From Lewinellaceae bacterium (GTDB lineage Bacteria; Bacteroidota; Bacteroidia; Chitinophagales; Saprospiraceae), in contig JACJYB010000001.1 in assembly GCA_020636355.1 (NCBI GenBank), positions 496,001 through 560,000 of the forward strand: a stretch of DNA of 64,000 bases, given 5' to 3'. Each line of letters starts with the position of its first letter. Positions within the stretch are counted from its first letter, which is position 1. The notes under the pieces were generated by a model that worked only from the letters and a program-made list of their open reading frames with translations, was not told where the DNA came from and ran no database searches. Position numbers and translations under genes: made by a program. Shown piece by piece: positions 27,475 to 36,602 of this stretch.

Positions 27475-28233
27475 CTACTTGGTGCTAAGATCCGCCACAA
27501 TGTTCTTAAGTGCATGCGTGACCAGGCGGGAGATGGCCAATCCTTTGTCCGCTGTAGCCAGGAAGGGTGCTCCATATACACCATTAGGGGTCATTTCATC
27601 CATGCGTCGGTAAAAGCTTGCTTGACTACCTTGTAACATGTCACCTTCAGCCCAGTCATAAGTAGGGACATTGGTCTGCATGGTTGGAATCTGATCTTCA
27701 CGAACATGCTCAGGAGCAAAATTCAATAGCAAAGAAGTTTCAAATTCACAAGCGTGACCAACCCCTCCGGCCTCACTTTCCTGGAGTTGGGCGAGTTCCG
27801 TAGCAATTAGTTTCCACCAGGTGATCAGGACAAATGAACATTGCGGGTATCGATAACCTATTGACTCGAGGAGGACTTGACCGATGCCCAGATTTCCACC
27901 ATGACAATTGAATACAATCAGGTTTTTGAAACCATGCTGTAGCACAGAAGTCAGAATATCCAGAGAATAATGCAGAAAGGATTCATGCCGGCTGGTGAGG
28001 GTGCCAGCAAATTGCATGTGATGCTCTGAACAGGCAACCCGGATTGTGGGTAAGGTCAGAACACTATCTGGAATGGCCTTATTGATCTGATCCATAAAAT
28101 GATCGGCTATCATGCTATCCGTAGCCAATGGCAGATGCGGGCCATGTTGTTCAATGGCGGCAATAGGCAGGATGACTGGAATATTGTGGTCCAGAGCAGC
28201 CAGTTCAGTTGATGTACGTGTTTCCCATTTCAT
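27475..28233 (-). CDS. Creatininase family protein (last gene of five-gene catabolic operon)
   Basis: A 252-residue metal-dependent amidohydrolase of the creatininase family. Metal and catalytic motifs are intact: EQHGPHLPLATD (Glu28, His30, Asp39), the HGGN motif in FNCHGGNLGIG, and HACEFETS with the distal Glu. Members open cyclic amides or hydrolyse formamides (creatininase, formamide and riboflavin-pathway ArfB-like enzymes). The ATG at 28233 overlaps the TGA of the upstream gene (ATGA), so the upstream GTG at 28248 was rejected. In this operon it may hydrolyse a lactam, lactone or amide intermediate; this is inference. Confidence 0.88.
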   Translation of the reverse strand: MKWETRTSTELAALDHNIPVILPIAAIEQHGPHLPLATDSMIADHFMDQINKAIPDSVLTLPTIRVACSEHHMQFAGTLTSRHESFLHYSLDILTSVLQHGFKNLIVFNCHGGNLGIGQVLLESIGYRYPQCSFVLITWWKLIATELAQLQESEAGGVGHACEFETSLLLNFAPEHVREDQIPTMQTNVPTYDWAEGDMLQGSQASFYRRMDEMTPNGVYGAPFLATADKGLAISRLVTHALKNIVADLSTK

Positions 28234-29105
28234 GATTTTACTGCCCACATTTCAATTTCGACCAGTAAGGTCATTAATAATTTAGAACCCACTGCCGCAC
28301 GTACGGGTTTGGGGTCTTGAAAATATTCCTGATACACTGCATTAAACCGGGGCCACAGTTCCAGATCGGAGAGATAGACATTTACTTTGAAGACCTGGTC
28401 GAGGGACACACCTGCAGTGCTTAATTGTTGCTGACAATTTTTTAAGGTAAAATGCGCTTGTTCTTCGATGGTATCGCCGACAATATTTCCCTGCGGGTCA
28501 ATGGCCGCCTGGCCACTGATAACCACCAGTTTTGCCGCCTGAATTTCCAGGACGGGCGAATAAGGTCCTGCCGTAACATGTTGGGCAGCCCCGGCCGGGA
28601 TCTGGATAAGTGGAGCGGGTGTGTGGATCGCCTCCGTGCCATAAGGCATGTAACCGGTAAAACCGGCAATTTTCCAGGCACCATCTACTTTGCGGCAATT
28701 GTATAGGGTCTGCCATCGAAGTACCATCCGGTCTCCGGATGAAGAGAGGATGGTGCCGTCAAATTTTTTATGGGCTAAAGCCGTGTCACCAAACACTTCA
28801 ATAGTGTTCAGACGGGTAGCCCGATAGATGGCTTCCTCCGGGTCCTCTTTCCAGCTTGTTGCTTTGAATTCCTGCGCCTGACGCATCCATTCATTACGAT
28901 AATCGTCCAGTGTTGGAAATTTTAAATTCCAAAAGTCAGGGTTCGAATGCTGTCCGGCATCAATACCTATAAAACCATCGTGGATAAAATCGTCAGCAAC
29001 CAGAGACCAGTCAGCCTGGATAAATGCAGAGATGTCTCTCGAAACCAGCATTTCCCAGATTGACCGGCGATCTGCATCGTTTGGAAATGGATTGTTATAC
29101 TTCAC
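28230..29105 (-). CDS. NTF2-like (SnoaL) domain fused to RidA/YjgF domain
   Basis: A 291-residue fusion. Residues about 10-155 form an NTF2/SnoaL-like cone domain (IQADWSLVADDFIHDGFIGIDA, VLRWQTLYNCRKVDGAWKIAGFTGYMP). Residues about 165-291 are a RidA/YjgF domain (AKLVVISGQAAIDPQGNIVGDTIEEQAHFTLKNCQQQL, VNVYLSDLELWPRFNAVYQEYF, PVRAAVGSKLL). Arg269 occupies the place of the RidA catalytic Arg that contacts the imine carboxylate. RidA domains deaminate reactive enamines/imines; here the domain may act on a pathway intermediate. The start is GTG 29105, overlapping the upstream TGA (GTGA), and the end overlaps the creatininase ATG, so translation is coupled on both sides. Confidence 0.88.
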   Translation of the reverse strand: MKYNNPFPNDADRRSIWEMLVSRDISAFIQADWSLVADDFIHDGFIGIDAGQHSNPDFWNLKFPTLDDYRNEWMRQAQEFKATSWKEDPEEAIYRATRLNTIEVFGDTALAHKKFDGTILSSSGDRMVLRWQTLYNCRKVDGAWKIAGFTGYMPYGTEAIHTPAPLIQIPAGAAQHVTAGPYSPVLEIQAAKLVVISGQAAIDPQGNIVGDTIEEQAHFTLKNCQQQLSTAGVSLDQVFKVNVYLSDLELWPRFNAVYQEYFQDPKPVRAAVGSKLLMTLLVEIEMWAVKS

Positions 29106-30235
29106 AGGTGGTATACTTTTTTTCCGGTCTGGTAATGCTGTATAGCCTCCTCATCTACTTCAATTCCAAGGCCGTTACCTTCCGGAAGATAGGCGTAGGG
29201 TGGAGCAAAGTGCAGCGGCTTTTTGAGTAAATCGTGTTCGCGTATCATTCGACCAAAAATATCTCCGGGCCAGATGCAAAGTGCACTGGCTGCCGAGCAG
29301 TGAAGGTACATCGCTTCCAGGATTCCCAGATCAACCTCTGAGCCATGCCAAAATGGTTTTTGAGCCGCCTCCGCGATATGAGCCAATTGCATGAAATGAG
29401 CTATTCCTCCATTAAAATTAAATCCATCGACGGCATCCATCTGAATGGCTCTAATGGCATCCTGTACCCGTTGACCATGCAGGATATAAGGAAGCGATAC
29501 ATGCAAAACGACAGGAATCGGACCATACTGACGCAACTTCGCATATTCAGACAACTGCCATCGCGGAATTGGGTCCTCCAGGCACAATACATTTCCTACC
29601 TCCTTCAGTGAATCAATGCGTTTGCGGGTTTCAAAGCCATATTCCCAGCGTTCGTTTGGGTCCAGGATAATCTGCATGCCGGGTGCATGCTCCTCTATTT
29701 CCCGTGCCCACCGGACGACATCGTCCTCGAGGTCGGTTTTGAATTTAATGCAATCATAACCTTGACGGTGGTATTGAGCGGACCATGCTCCTATCTCATC
29801 GGAGGTCCGATGGCTGGACCATGCTCCGATTCTCACTTTTGGATTGATGGATCCTCCTAGCAGATTGACGAGAGGGATTTCATGGCGGCGGCAGTAGGCA
29901 TCGTAAACGGCGCACTCGAAACCATCGTATTCACGACAATAGGTGAATGGCAATTTTTGCAGATGAAGGTGGTCAATGTCTTTCCCAAGCAATGCCTCTG
30001 AAATAGACTGTACCATATTCCAGTCGTGGTTGCGGTATAGTTCTCCCCAACCGGTCTGACCATCCTGTAACTCCAGGCGGATGATAAGTTTTGGTAGTTC
30101 ATCAAACTGAACGGTCCATCCTGATTTTGCTCCGACAGGCAATTTGTGGAGTGGCTTATGGATGGATTCACTGGCAATCACCCCCGGTTGTGCAGGCACC
30201 AAAACCTCGTAACAGGTGATACGACTTATCTGCAT
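29102..30235 (-). CDS. Enolase-superfamily enzyme (mandelate racemase/muconate lactonizing type)
   Basis: A 377-residue protein with an N-terminal capping domain (residues about 1-130, GWGELYRN) and a barrel. Lys164 and Lys166 (CIKFKTD) take the catalytic K-x-K place; metal ligands are Asp192 (ILDPNERW) and Glu220 (LCLEDPIP). At the third ligand place, normally Asp or Glu, the sequence reads PVVLHVS, with His245. His297 (FWHGSEVDLG) could be the opposite catalytic base. Members dehydrate sugar acids or epimerise or cyclise related acids via an enolate. The gene lies between an SDR and the NTF2-RidA fusion (2-bp gap upstream, 4-bp overlap downstream). Acid-sugar dehydratase is the first guess; activity unproven because of the altered ligand. 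Confidence 0.85.
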   Translation of the reverse strand: MQISRITCYEVLVPAQPGVIASESIHKPLHKLPVGAKSGWTVQFDELPKLIIRLELQDGQTGWGELYRNHDWNMVQSISEALLGKDIDHLHLQKLPFTYCREYDGFECAVYDAYCRRHEIPLVNLLGGSINPKVRIGAWSSHRTSDEIGAWSAQYHRQGYDCIKFKTDLEDDVVRWAREIEEHAPGMQIILDPNERWEYGFETRKRIDSLKEVGNVLCLEDPIPRWQLSEYAKLRQYGPIPVVLHVSLPYILHGQRVQDAIRAIQMDAVDGFNFNGGIAHFMQLAHIAEAAQKPFWHGSEVDLGILEAMYLHCSAASALCIWPGDIFGRMIREHDLLKKPLHFAPPYAYLPEGNGLGIEVDEEAIQHYQTGKKVYHL

Positions 30236-30237
30236 AA

Positions 30238-31026
30238 TTACTCGGAAAAATCGCGGTTAAACAATAAACTGGTCGTCCCATTATCCACATAGATCAACTG
30301 TCCGGTGACTGCTCGGGCCTGGTCCGATAACAGGAATGCTACCACGTGACCGACGTCTACCGGATCAATGATCCGTTCGATCGCTTGGTGATTTTTGCGA
30401 TATCCTTCCACCCATCCTTCCGGATCATCCGTCCACGTACGGATCAGTGCTAGATTTTGTTCTGCGTGGACATAACCAGGCCCTACGGCATTGACCCGTA
30501 TCTGGTGTTTGCCCAATTCAACTGCCATGCCCATGGTGAGGCCTTTGATGCCGTTTTTTGCAGCGCTGTAAAGGGCGTATTTGGCCATGGTGGAATGCGT
30601 ATGCACGGAGGCGATGTTCACAATATTACCAGGCTGCCGGCGAGCTATGAGCTGTTGGGCGTACCGGCTTGAACACATCCACACGGCCTTCAGATCCACG
30701 TCCATCAGCCGGTCGTATTCCGATTCTTCTACGGTATGCGCTTCTTTGCTCAGGCCGATCCCGGCATTGTTGACCAAACCGTCCACCTGATTAAAATCGT
30801 TGAATAGTTGATCAAATAAGGCATCAACGCCGTCCTTGGTACTGATGTCAGCATGGTAAGTCCGAACGCGTGCGTAACTTTTTTTTGCCCGCTGGAGTGC
30901 CTGTTCGTTGTTATCAACCAAAAGGAGCTGAGCGCCCAGAGCGTGGAGCGCTTCACAGACGCCTCCTCCCACGCCTATTCCTGCGCCACCGGTTATTATG
31001 ATATTTTTTCCTGTAAAATCCTCCAT
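30238..31026 (-). CDS. SDR family NAD-dependent oxidoreductase
   Basis: A 262-residue classical short-chain dehydrogenase. The glycine-rich loop is TGGAGIGVGGG (residues 12-22), Asp38 after the second strand favours NAD over NADP, NNAG is at 86-89, and the catalytic residues are Ser140, Tyr153 and Lys157 (YSAAK). The C-terminal QLIYVDNGTT is normal. ATG 31026 lies one base past the RraA stop, so the longer reading from 31056 was rejected. Sugar-acid and sugar dehydrogenases of this type feed enolase-superfamily dehydratases in fuconate- and arabinonate-like pathways; the order SDR then dehydratase fits that model but does not prove a substrate. Confidence 0.92.
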   Translation of the reverse strand: MEDFTGKNIIITGGAGIGVGGGVCEALHALGAQLLLVDNNEQALQRAKKSYARVRTYHADISTKDGVDALFDQLFNDFNQVDGLVNNAGIGLSKEAHTVEESEYDRLMDVDLKAVWMCSSRYAQQLIARRQPGNIVNIASVHTHSTMAKYALYSAAKNGIKGLTMGMAVELGKHQIRVNAVGPGYVHAEQNLALIRTWTDDPEGWVEGYRKNHQAIERIIDPVDVGHVVAFLLSDQARAVTGQLIYVDNGTTSLLFNRDFSE

Positions 31027-31027
31027 G

Positions 31028-31720
31028 TTACATGATACCATAGGTTCTGAAAGCATCCACCGAGCTCATACCTGATTCGATGGCCCGGCGCACAGTTTGT
31101 TCTCCCAGCGCCTTTTCCAGAGCCATGCGGATGATGGATGCTTCATGCTGGTGCGGAATGATCAGCACTCCATCAATATCCCCAAAGACAATATCTCCCG
31201 GAACAATATCCACCTGACCCATTTGAATCGGAATCCTGAAGTCTACAACTTTACCCCGAGGACCCTGATCCTGGGCATAACTCCCGGAACAAAAGGTAGG
31301 GAATTCCAGACGTAGTATCCCATTTGTATCACGAACAAAGCCATCAACCACTGCGCCTGCTGCTCCTAAATGCCTCGCCCGCGTGCTCATCAGTTCCCCC
31401 CACAGCGCATAAGTCGGAGAGGAGCCGGTGCAGATATAAACTTCATTCGGAGTAAGATTGTCCAGTGCTTCCAGCATCAAACCAAAAGGTTTATGCAATA
31501 GGGGATGGTTGTCTGGCAGCGTCTTTGTATCAGCTTCCAGTACGGGCATTGCCCTGCCCAATACGACCATATTGGGGGCTAATGCCTGTATGCTGGCAGG
31601 CAGGAATTGGTGCTGCAGGCCGTGGGTATCCATGATATCGCCCACTACAGCAGTAAATAAGTATCTGCGTATTAAAGAAAACAATTCCTGATCGGTCTCC
31701 CAATGTATAGCTTTGGTCAT
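31028..31720 (-). CDS. RraA family aldolase/decarboxylase-like protein (first gene of operon)
   Basis: A 230-residue RraA/4-hydroxy-4-methyl-2-oxoglutarate aldolase family protein. Visible family blocks are VVGDIMDTHG, GRAMPVLEAD, WGELMSTRARHLGAAGAVVDGFVRD with the conserved Arg130-Asp131 (metal and carbonyl contacts in HMG aldolase), FPTFCSGS, and PGDIVFGDIDGVLIIP. RraA itself lacks the aldolase acidic residue after the R-D motif, while HMG aldolases have R-D-x2-D/E; here it is RDTN, so which subgroup is meant is uncertain. It cleaves or decarboxylates 2-oxo acids in known members. It begins the operon, whose upstream 170 bp contain no clear promoter. Confidence 0.85.
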   Translation of the reverse strand: MTKAIHWETDQELFSLIRRYLFTAVVGDIMDTHGLQHQFLPASIQALAPNMVVLGRAMPVLEADTKTLPDNHPLLHKPFGLMLEALDNLTPNEVYICTGSSPTYALWGELMSTRARHLGAAGAVVDGFVRDTNGILRLEFPTFCSGSYAQDQGPRGKVVDFRIPIQMGQVDIVPGDIVFGDIDGVLIIPHQHEASIIRMALEKALGEQTVRRAIESGMSSVDAFRTYGIM

Positions 31721-31891
31721 TTTTAACAGAAGCTTACTTTTACCCGGAGTGTTTTCCGAAGCTAAGCTTCATTTAAATATAGAACTAATTGAATGTCCTG
31801 TGTGCGTACACGAAAAGAAAATAGTGGACGGCGTGAAATTGTTACCTACGTTCCATATGCTGTGAAGAAATTTGGATTCATTTAAAGACAC

Positions 31892-33361
31892 ATGAACACT
31901 TTTTTTCGAAACATGATGACACAAAACGGAAATCAACCATCGGGGATTAATTGGGTCGCTACCAGCTGGATAGGAATTTTTCTGATTTTGACAGGTTGTT
32001 CCATCCAGGAAAATGCGCGGGAAAAATCGCTTACAGCGGGAACAGATCAGGTCTGGATCACTTCCGCGGATCAATCGCTATTGCTAAACCACCAGGTCAT
32101 TGGCCGGGATAGCGACACGCTAAGTCCTCAGGTGGTGATTCGGATCGATACCGGGACCACCATGCAGGCTGTCCAGGGTTTTGGCTTCTCGCTGACCGGC
32201 GGTAGTGCGGAATTGATCCGTAGAATGGATCAGCAACACCGGCTTGCTCTTTTAACTGAGTTGTTTTCTCCGGATGAACTGGGTATCAGCTACCTGCGGA
32301 TCTCGATGGGAGCCTCGGATTTGGACGCAGAGGTTTTCAGTTACGATGACCTACCTAAAGGAGCCACCGATCCTGACATGGCTTATTTTTCGCTGGGGCG
32401 TGATACGGTGAATCTCATCCCTTTGTTATTGGAAATCATGGCTATCCGGCCAGATCTGAAAATAATGGCCTCGCCGTGGAGCGCACCCACCTGGATGAAG
32501 ACCAATGGTCAGAGTGTAGGAGGGAGCCTCAAACCGGAATATTACCCTTCCTACGCACAATATTTTGTCCGCTATGTCACCGATATGGCTCTTCATGGCC
32601 TATCTGTCGATGCAATAACCATCCAGAATGAACCGGAACATGGCGGGAATAATCCGAGCATGGTCATGACTGCCGCTGAGCAAGCGGATTTCATCAAGCA
32701 AGACCTGGGACCCGCTTTCAGGGCGGAAGGAATCAACACGAAGATCCTTATCTGGGATCATAACTGCGATCACCCCGAATACCCATTGGAGATATTGAAT
32801 GATCCGGAAGCCAGCCTCTTTGTTGACGGTACGGCATTTCATCTTTATGCCGGGGAGGTGACTGCATTAGACCGGGTACACCAAGCATTTCCTGAAAAAG
32901 CAATTTATTTCACGGAACAATGGACAGGAGCCAGGGGTGATTTTGGCGGTGACTTGTTATGGCATATTAAAAATGTACTGATTGGAGCGTTGCAGAACTG
33001 GAGCAGTGTTGTCCTGGAATGGAATTTGGCATCAGATCCGGATTTTGAGCCGCACACACCGGGCGGGTGTACCGAATGTAAAGGCGCATTAACGCTAGAT
33101 GGTGACCGGATTACGCGCAATGTCAGTTATTACATCATCGGCCAGGCTACCCGTTTCATTCCTCCCGGTTCAGTCAGGATCGGCAGCAGCGGAGGCATGG
33201 GGATTAGCCAGGTCGCATTTCGACGTCCGGATGGTGAAATCGTTTTATTGGTATTGAACGAAAACGAAGATGCTGTCTCGGTCAAAGTCGTGGGGGGCGC
33301 TCGCCCAACTACCTTTTTGTTACCTCCAAAATCTGCGGGAACCCTGGTCAGTCAACCCTGA
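31892..33361 (+). CDS. GH30 family glycoside hydrolase, lipoprotein
   Basis: A 489-residue enzyme with a lipoprotein signal (FLILTGCS, Cys36). The GH30 (beta-glucosylceramidase/beta-1,6-glucanase type) fold is shown by MQAVQGFGFSLTGGSAELI, SYLRISMGASDLDAEVFSYDD, PDLKIMASPWSAPTWMKTN, the acid/base Glu247 in TIQNEPEHG, and the nucleophile Glu342 in IYFTEQWTGARGD. A beta-sandwich C-terminal domain follows. It acts on beta-linked glucosyl, xylosyl or fucosyl substrates at the cell surface or periplasm; the exact linkage cannot be read from sequence. It diverges from the five-gene operon on the left; DUF5916 follows 84 bp later. Confidence 0.9.
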   Translation: MNTFFRNMMTQNGNQPSGINWVATSWIGIFLILTGCSIQENAREKSLTAGTDQVWITSADQSLLLNHQVIGRDSDTLSPQVVIRIDTGTTMQAVQGFGFSLTGGSAELIRRMDQQHRLALLTELFSPDELGISYLRISMGASDLDAEVFSYDDLPKGATDPDMAYFSLGRDTVNLIPLLLEIMAIRPDLKIMASPWSAPTWMKTNGQSVGGSLKPEYYPSYAQYFVRYVTDMALHGLSVDAITIQNEPEHGGNNPSMVMTAAEQADFIKQDLGPAFRAEGINTKILIWDHNCDHPEYPLEILNDPEASLFVDGTAFHLYAGEVTALDRVHQAFPEKAIYFTEQWTGARGDFGGDLLWHIKNVLIGALQNWSSVVLEWNLASDPDFEPHTPGGCTECKGALTLDGDRITRNVSYYIIGQATRFIPPGSVRIGSSGGMGISQVAFRRPDGEIVLLVLNENEDAVSVKVVGGARPTTFLLPPKSAGTLVSQP

Positions 33362-33445
33362 CAGCGGGAATTAAATCCCCGGACGTAAATCCGCCTAATT
33401 TGAAGGCAATCTGTACATTTAAGCAATCATAGATTCATTTACGGA

Positions 33446-36118
33446 ATGAAAAGGAGCGTTGGAAGAAATTTAGTCTTGGCAGTATTGGGCTTCTACCTGT
33501 CCCTGCCTGTGTTGCAAGCACAGGAAGTCATTGATCGCCCGGCCATTCCTGGGAGCCACCATGAGCCACTTCATCCGCTGGAATACAAGCTTTCTTCCGA
33601 TTCCATGGTTAATGTTTTCGCCAGTTATCGCCGCAGTTATACCACGGTCCGAACACAACATCGCCCGCGCATTGACGGTTTTTTGGATGATGCCTGCTGG
33701 CAACAAGAAGGCGAGTGGTCCGGTGACTTTGTACAGCAAGCTCCCAACCAGGCTCACATTCCTTCGGAAAAGACCGAAATCAAAATTCTTTACGACGACA
33801 ACAACCTCTACATCGCCATCAAATGTTATGACAAAACCCCAAACGGCATCACCGCACTCCTTGGTCGGCGCGATGATTTTTCCAATGGGGACATCACCGG
33901 AGTGGCTCTGGACACCTATCACGATCACAGCACCGCATTTGAATTTAATGTCACGGCTGCGGGCCAAAAGGTGGATTTGATGCACCTGGGGGCATTTAAA
34001 TGGGACACGGACTGGAATGCGGTGTGGGAAGGCAAATCCCAGGTTCAGGATTCTATGTGGACCGCAGAGATGGAAGTCCCCTTTTCCCAGATCCGGTTTA
34101 GTCATGAATCCGAGCAGGTGTGGGGAATGCATATCTGGCGATGGATAGCCCGGACCGGTGAAGAGGATCAATGGAAATTGATCCCGATCGACGCTCCCGC
34201 AATGGTCTATATTTTTGGAGAATTGAACGGGATCAAGGATATCCCCCAAAAGCGGCATTTTGAATTGCTGCCTTATGGGGCACTGCGTTACCAGACCGAT
34301 GATGGAGGTAAGAATCGTATTGGTCTGGGGCTGGATGGCAAGGCGGCCCTTTCCTCAAATTTTATTCTGGATTATACCCTTTTTCCGGACTTCGGACAGG
34401 TGGAGGCTGATCCTTCGGTACTGAATCTTACTTCGTATGAAATTTTTTACCAAGAGAAAAGACCCTTCTTTCTTGAAGGTAACGCGATCCTGAAATACGA
34501 CATTGGCAGCGACCTGTTGTTTTATAGCCGGCGGATCGGTCATGCTCCTACCTATCAACCACCGGTTTTTGGGAATGAACAGTTGATCACTCCTTCGGCA
34601 ACCAACATCATCAATGCCCTGAAGGTGACCGGGAAAAGTAAAAACGGATTGTCGGTAGGTGTTGTCAATTCCATTGCCCAGCAAGAATTCGCCGAAGTAC
34701 GCGATGGAAGTAATAAGACCAAATATGCCGTAGAACCCTTCACCAATTATTTTGTAGCCCGTGCCAAACAGGATTTCAATCAGGGAAATACCACCTTCGG
34801 AGGCATGTTTACCTCGGTGCTTCGTTCCCTGCAGGATCCGAATTTAAAATCATTGCTTCCGGGACAAGCTTTTACCGGAGGATTGGATTTGCTGCATACC
34901 TGGCAGAACCGAAAGTATTTCATTGATGCCAAGACGTTCTTTTCCAGTCTGAGAGGGACCCCTTCGTCAATCAGCCTGTTGGAGCAATCACCGATCCATT
35001 TGTATCAGCGCATTGATGCTCCCCATCTTAATTTAGACCCTCAACTTGAGCAACTGAATGGATGGGGCGGAGATATTGAGGGGGGTAAACAGAGTGGCAA
35101 ACTCAGGGCTACTGCCGGGTTGAGCTGGCGAACTCCCGGTCTGGACCTGAATGATGTAGGTTATTTACGGGAAGCGGATGTCCTTTCTCAAAAGGCGGCG
35201 ATCACCTATAATGTGAACAAACCGGTTGGCATTTTGCGTAAATACCAGGTGACTTTGGCTCAGCAGCACGATTGGAATTTTGGAGGAGAAAATACCCTGG
35301 ATCTTTTGCAATTAGAGGGGCAGTCAACCTTTACCAATTTATGGACCCTCCAGGCTAATCTGACACACGCCTTTTATGTGTTGGATATCAGGCAGTTAAG
35401 AGGAGGGCCGGCATTGCGAAAAGATCCTCACTCGATGGCCGGATTTCTATGGTCAACAAACACAGCCAAAAATTATTCGCTGGGAATAGGAATGGATCGT
35501 ACCTGGTCGGATAACGGATTAAGCCATGCATACGATGCTTTGTTCAATTTCCAATTGAAATTTAACGGCCGGTTCATAATTACGTCAAACACCTTCTTCG
35601 AAAAAGTGACGGAAAACAACCAGTTTGTTCCGTCGCCTACCCGGAATATTGCCGGTAACATCAAATACCAAACCGTCTACACCACATTACGGGCGGAATA
35701 CTTTGTCACTCCGGAATTATCCATTCAATATTATGGAAGTCCCTATTCATCCATAGGATATTTTGACAAAATTTATCTTGTCAAAGATGCACACGCTTCC
35801 GATCCCGAGGTGCGTTATAAAGAGCTTACCTATTTTACCGATGACCCGGATTACCAGTATTATGCCGAAACAAATAATGGAAATGTAACCCTGTGGAAGA
35901 TCAATCATCCGGACTTTAATTTCCAGGAATTTCGCTCCAATTTCGTCGTTCGGTGGGAATACAAAGCTGGATCGACTGCCTATTTTGTCTGGACGCACGG
36001 TCGATCGCATTACGAGGATTTATACCGGCCGCATGTAGTGGAACAATTCCGTGGTTTAGGGGATGCGGCAGGAAAAAATGCTTTTACGGTGAAGTGGAGT
36101 TATTGGATCGGATTTTAG
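33446..36118 (+). CDS. DUF5916 outer-membrane protein with CBM9-like domain
   Basis: An 890-residue exported protein (signal peptide ends LPVLQAQ). Residues about 65-265 match the CBM9-like carbohydrate-binding fold (RPRIDGFLDDACWQQEGEWSGDFVQ, TEIKILYDDNNLYIAIKCYD, TAFEFNVTAAGQ). The rest is DUF5916, a Bacteroidota outer-membrane beta-barrel domain (FPDFGQVEADPSVLNLTSYEIFYQEKRPFFLEGNAI is the conserved signature region), ending in alternating strands with terminal Phe (WSYWIGF). It may bind and import a glycan or other ligand; no substrate is assigned. It lies between the GH30 and VOC genes. Confidence 0.92.
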   Translation: MKRSVGRNLVLAVLGFYLSLPVLQAQEVIDRPAIPGSHHEPLHPLEYKLSSDSMVNVFASYRRSYTTVRTQHRPRIDGFLDDACWQQEGEWSGDFVQQAPNQAHIPSEKTEIKILYDDNNLYIAIKCYDKTPNGITALLGRRDDFSNGDITGVALDTYHDHSTAFEFNVTAAGQKVDLMHLGAFKWDTDWNAVWEGKSQVQDSMWTAEMEVPFSQIRFSHESEQVWGMHIWRWIARTGEEDQWKLIPIDAPAMVYIFGELNGIKDIPQKRHFELLPYGALRYQTDDGGKNRIGLGLDGKAALSSNFILDYTLFPDFGQVEADPSVLNLTSYEIFYQEKRPFFLEGNAILKYDIGSDLLFYSRRIGHAPTYQPPVFGNEQLITPSATNIINALKVTGKSKNGLSVGVVNSIAQQEFAEVRDGSNKTKYAVEPFTNYFVARAKQDFNQGNTTFGGMFTSVLRSLQDPNLKSLLPGQAFTGGLDLLHTWQNRKYFIDAKTFFSSLRGTPSSISLLEQSPIHLYQRIDAPHLNLDPQLEQLNGWGGDIEGGKQSGKLRATAGLSWRTPGLDLNDVGYLREADVLSQKAAITYNVNKPVGILRKYQVTLAQQHDWNFGGENTLDLLQLEGQSTFTNLWTLQANLTHAFYVLDIRQLRGGPALRKDPHSMAGFLWSTNTAKNYSLGIGMDRTWSDNGLSHAYDALFNFQLKFNGRFIITSNTFFEKVTENNQFVPSPTRNIAGNIKYQTVYTTLRAEYFVTPELSIQYYGSPYSSIGYFDKIYLVKDAHASDPEVRYKELTYFTDDPDYQYYAETNNGNVTLWKINHPDFNFQEFRSNFVVRWEYKAGSTAYFVWTHGRSHYEDLYRPHVVEQFRGLGDAAGKNAFTVKWSYWIGF

Positions 36119-36230
36119 AGGGATATAGGAATGGAAATAGAGGTGACATGGTTTTTACCAAGGCCTCACCGCGTCAGCCCTGAGGGCGTATCCTAAGCTA
36201 CCGGCAGCATGCCGGGATGACCTAACACCG

Positions 36231-36602
36231 ATGAAAAATACAGAAGGAAACCATCTGCAACCCTGGCTGTCCATAGCGGAAGCAGAAAAAGCAATTGCAT
36301 TTTACCGGCAGGCATTCGAATTACACGAGACTTATCGGATGGAGGACCCTGGCGGCGGCCTGGTGGTTCGCCTGGAGTCAGGATCTGCAGGCTTTTGGGT
36401 AAGCAATGATCCAGCGCCGGGTCCCTTAGGCGGTGGTAATGTCCGGATGATCCTCATAGTCCCGGATCCGGATCGGGTGTTTGCTCAGGCACTGGGAGCC
36501 GGGGGAACTGCTGTCTACCCAGTACGTGAGGAATATGGCTGGCGGCTGGGGCGGCTCATTGATCCTTTTGGTTTGCATTGGGAAATCGGGTATGCGTTGT
36601 AA
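36231..36602 (+). CDS. VOC family (glyoxalase/PhnB-like) protein
   Basis: A 123-residue single-domain VOC protein: PWLSIAEAEKAIAFYRQAFELHETYRMED, LESGSAGFWVSNDPAPG, RMILIVPDPDRVFAQALGAGGTAVYPVREEYGWRLGRLIDPFGLHWEIG. The last block has the typical end DPFGxxWEI with a metal-ligand-type Glu/His pattern. Family members are glyoxalases, dioxygenases or resistance proteins; the function is open. The 111-bp and 275-bp gaps around it show no clear promoter or terminator. Confidence 0.85.
   Translation: MKNTEGNHLQPWLSIAEAEKAIAFYRQAFELHETYRMEDPGGGLVVRLESGSAGFWVSNDPAPGPLGGGNVRMILIVPDPDRVFAQALGAGGTAVYPVREEYGWRLGRLIDPFGLHWEIGYAL

Noticed and set aside
33470..34258. 262-codon minus-strand ORF inside the DUF5916 gene
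   Set aside because: It is fully antisense to the clear DUF5916 frame and has no recognisable protein family.
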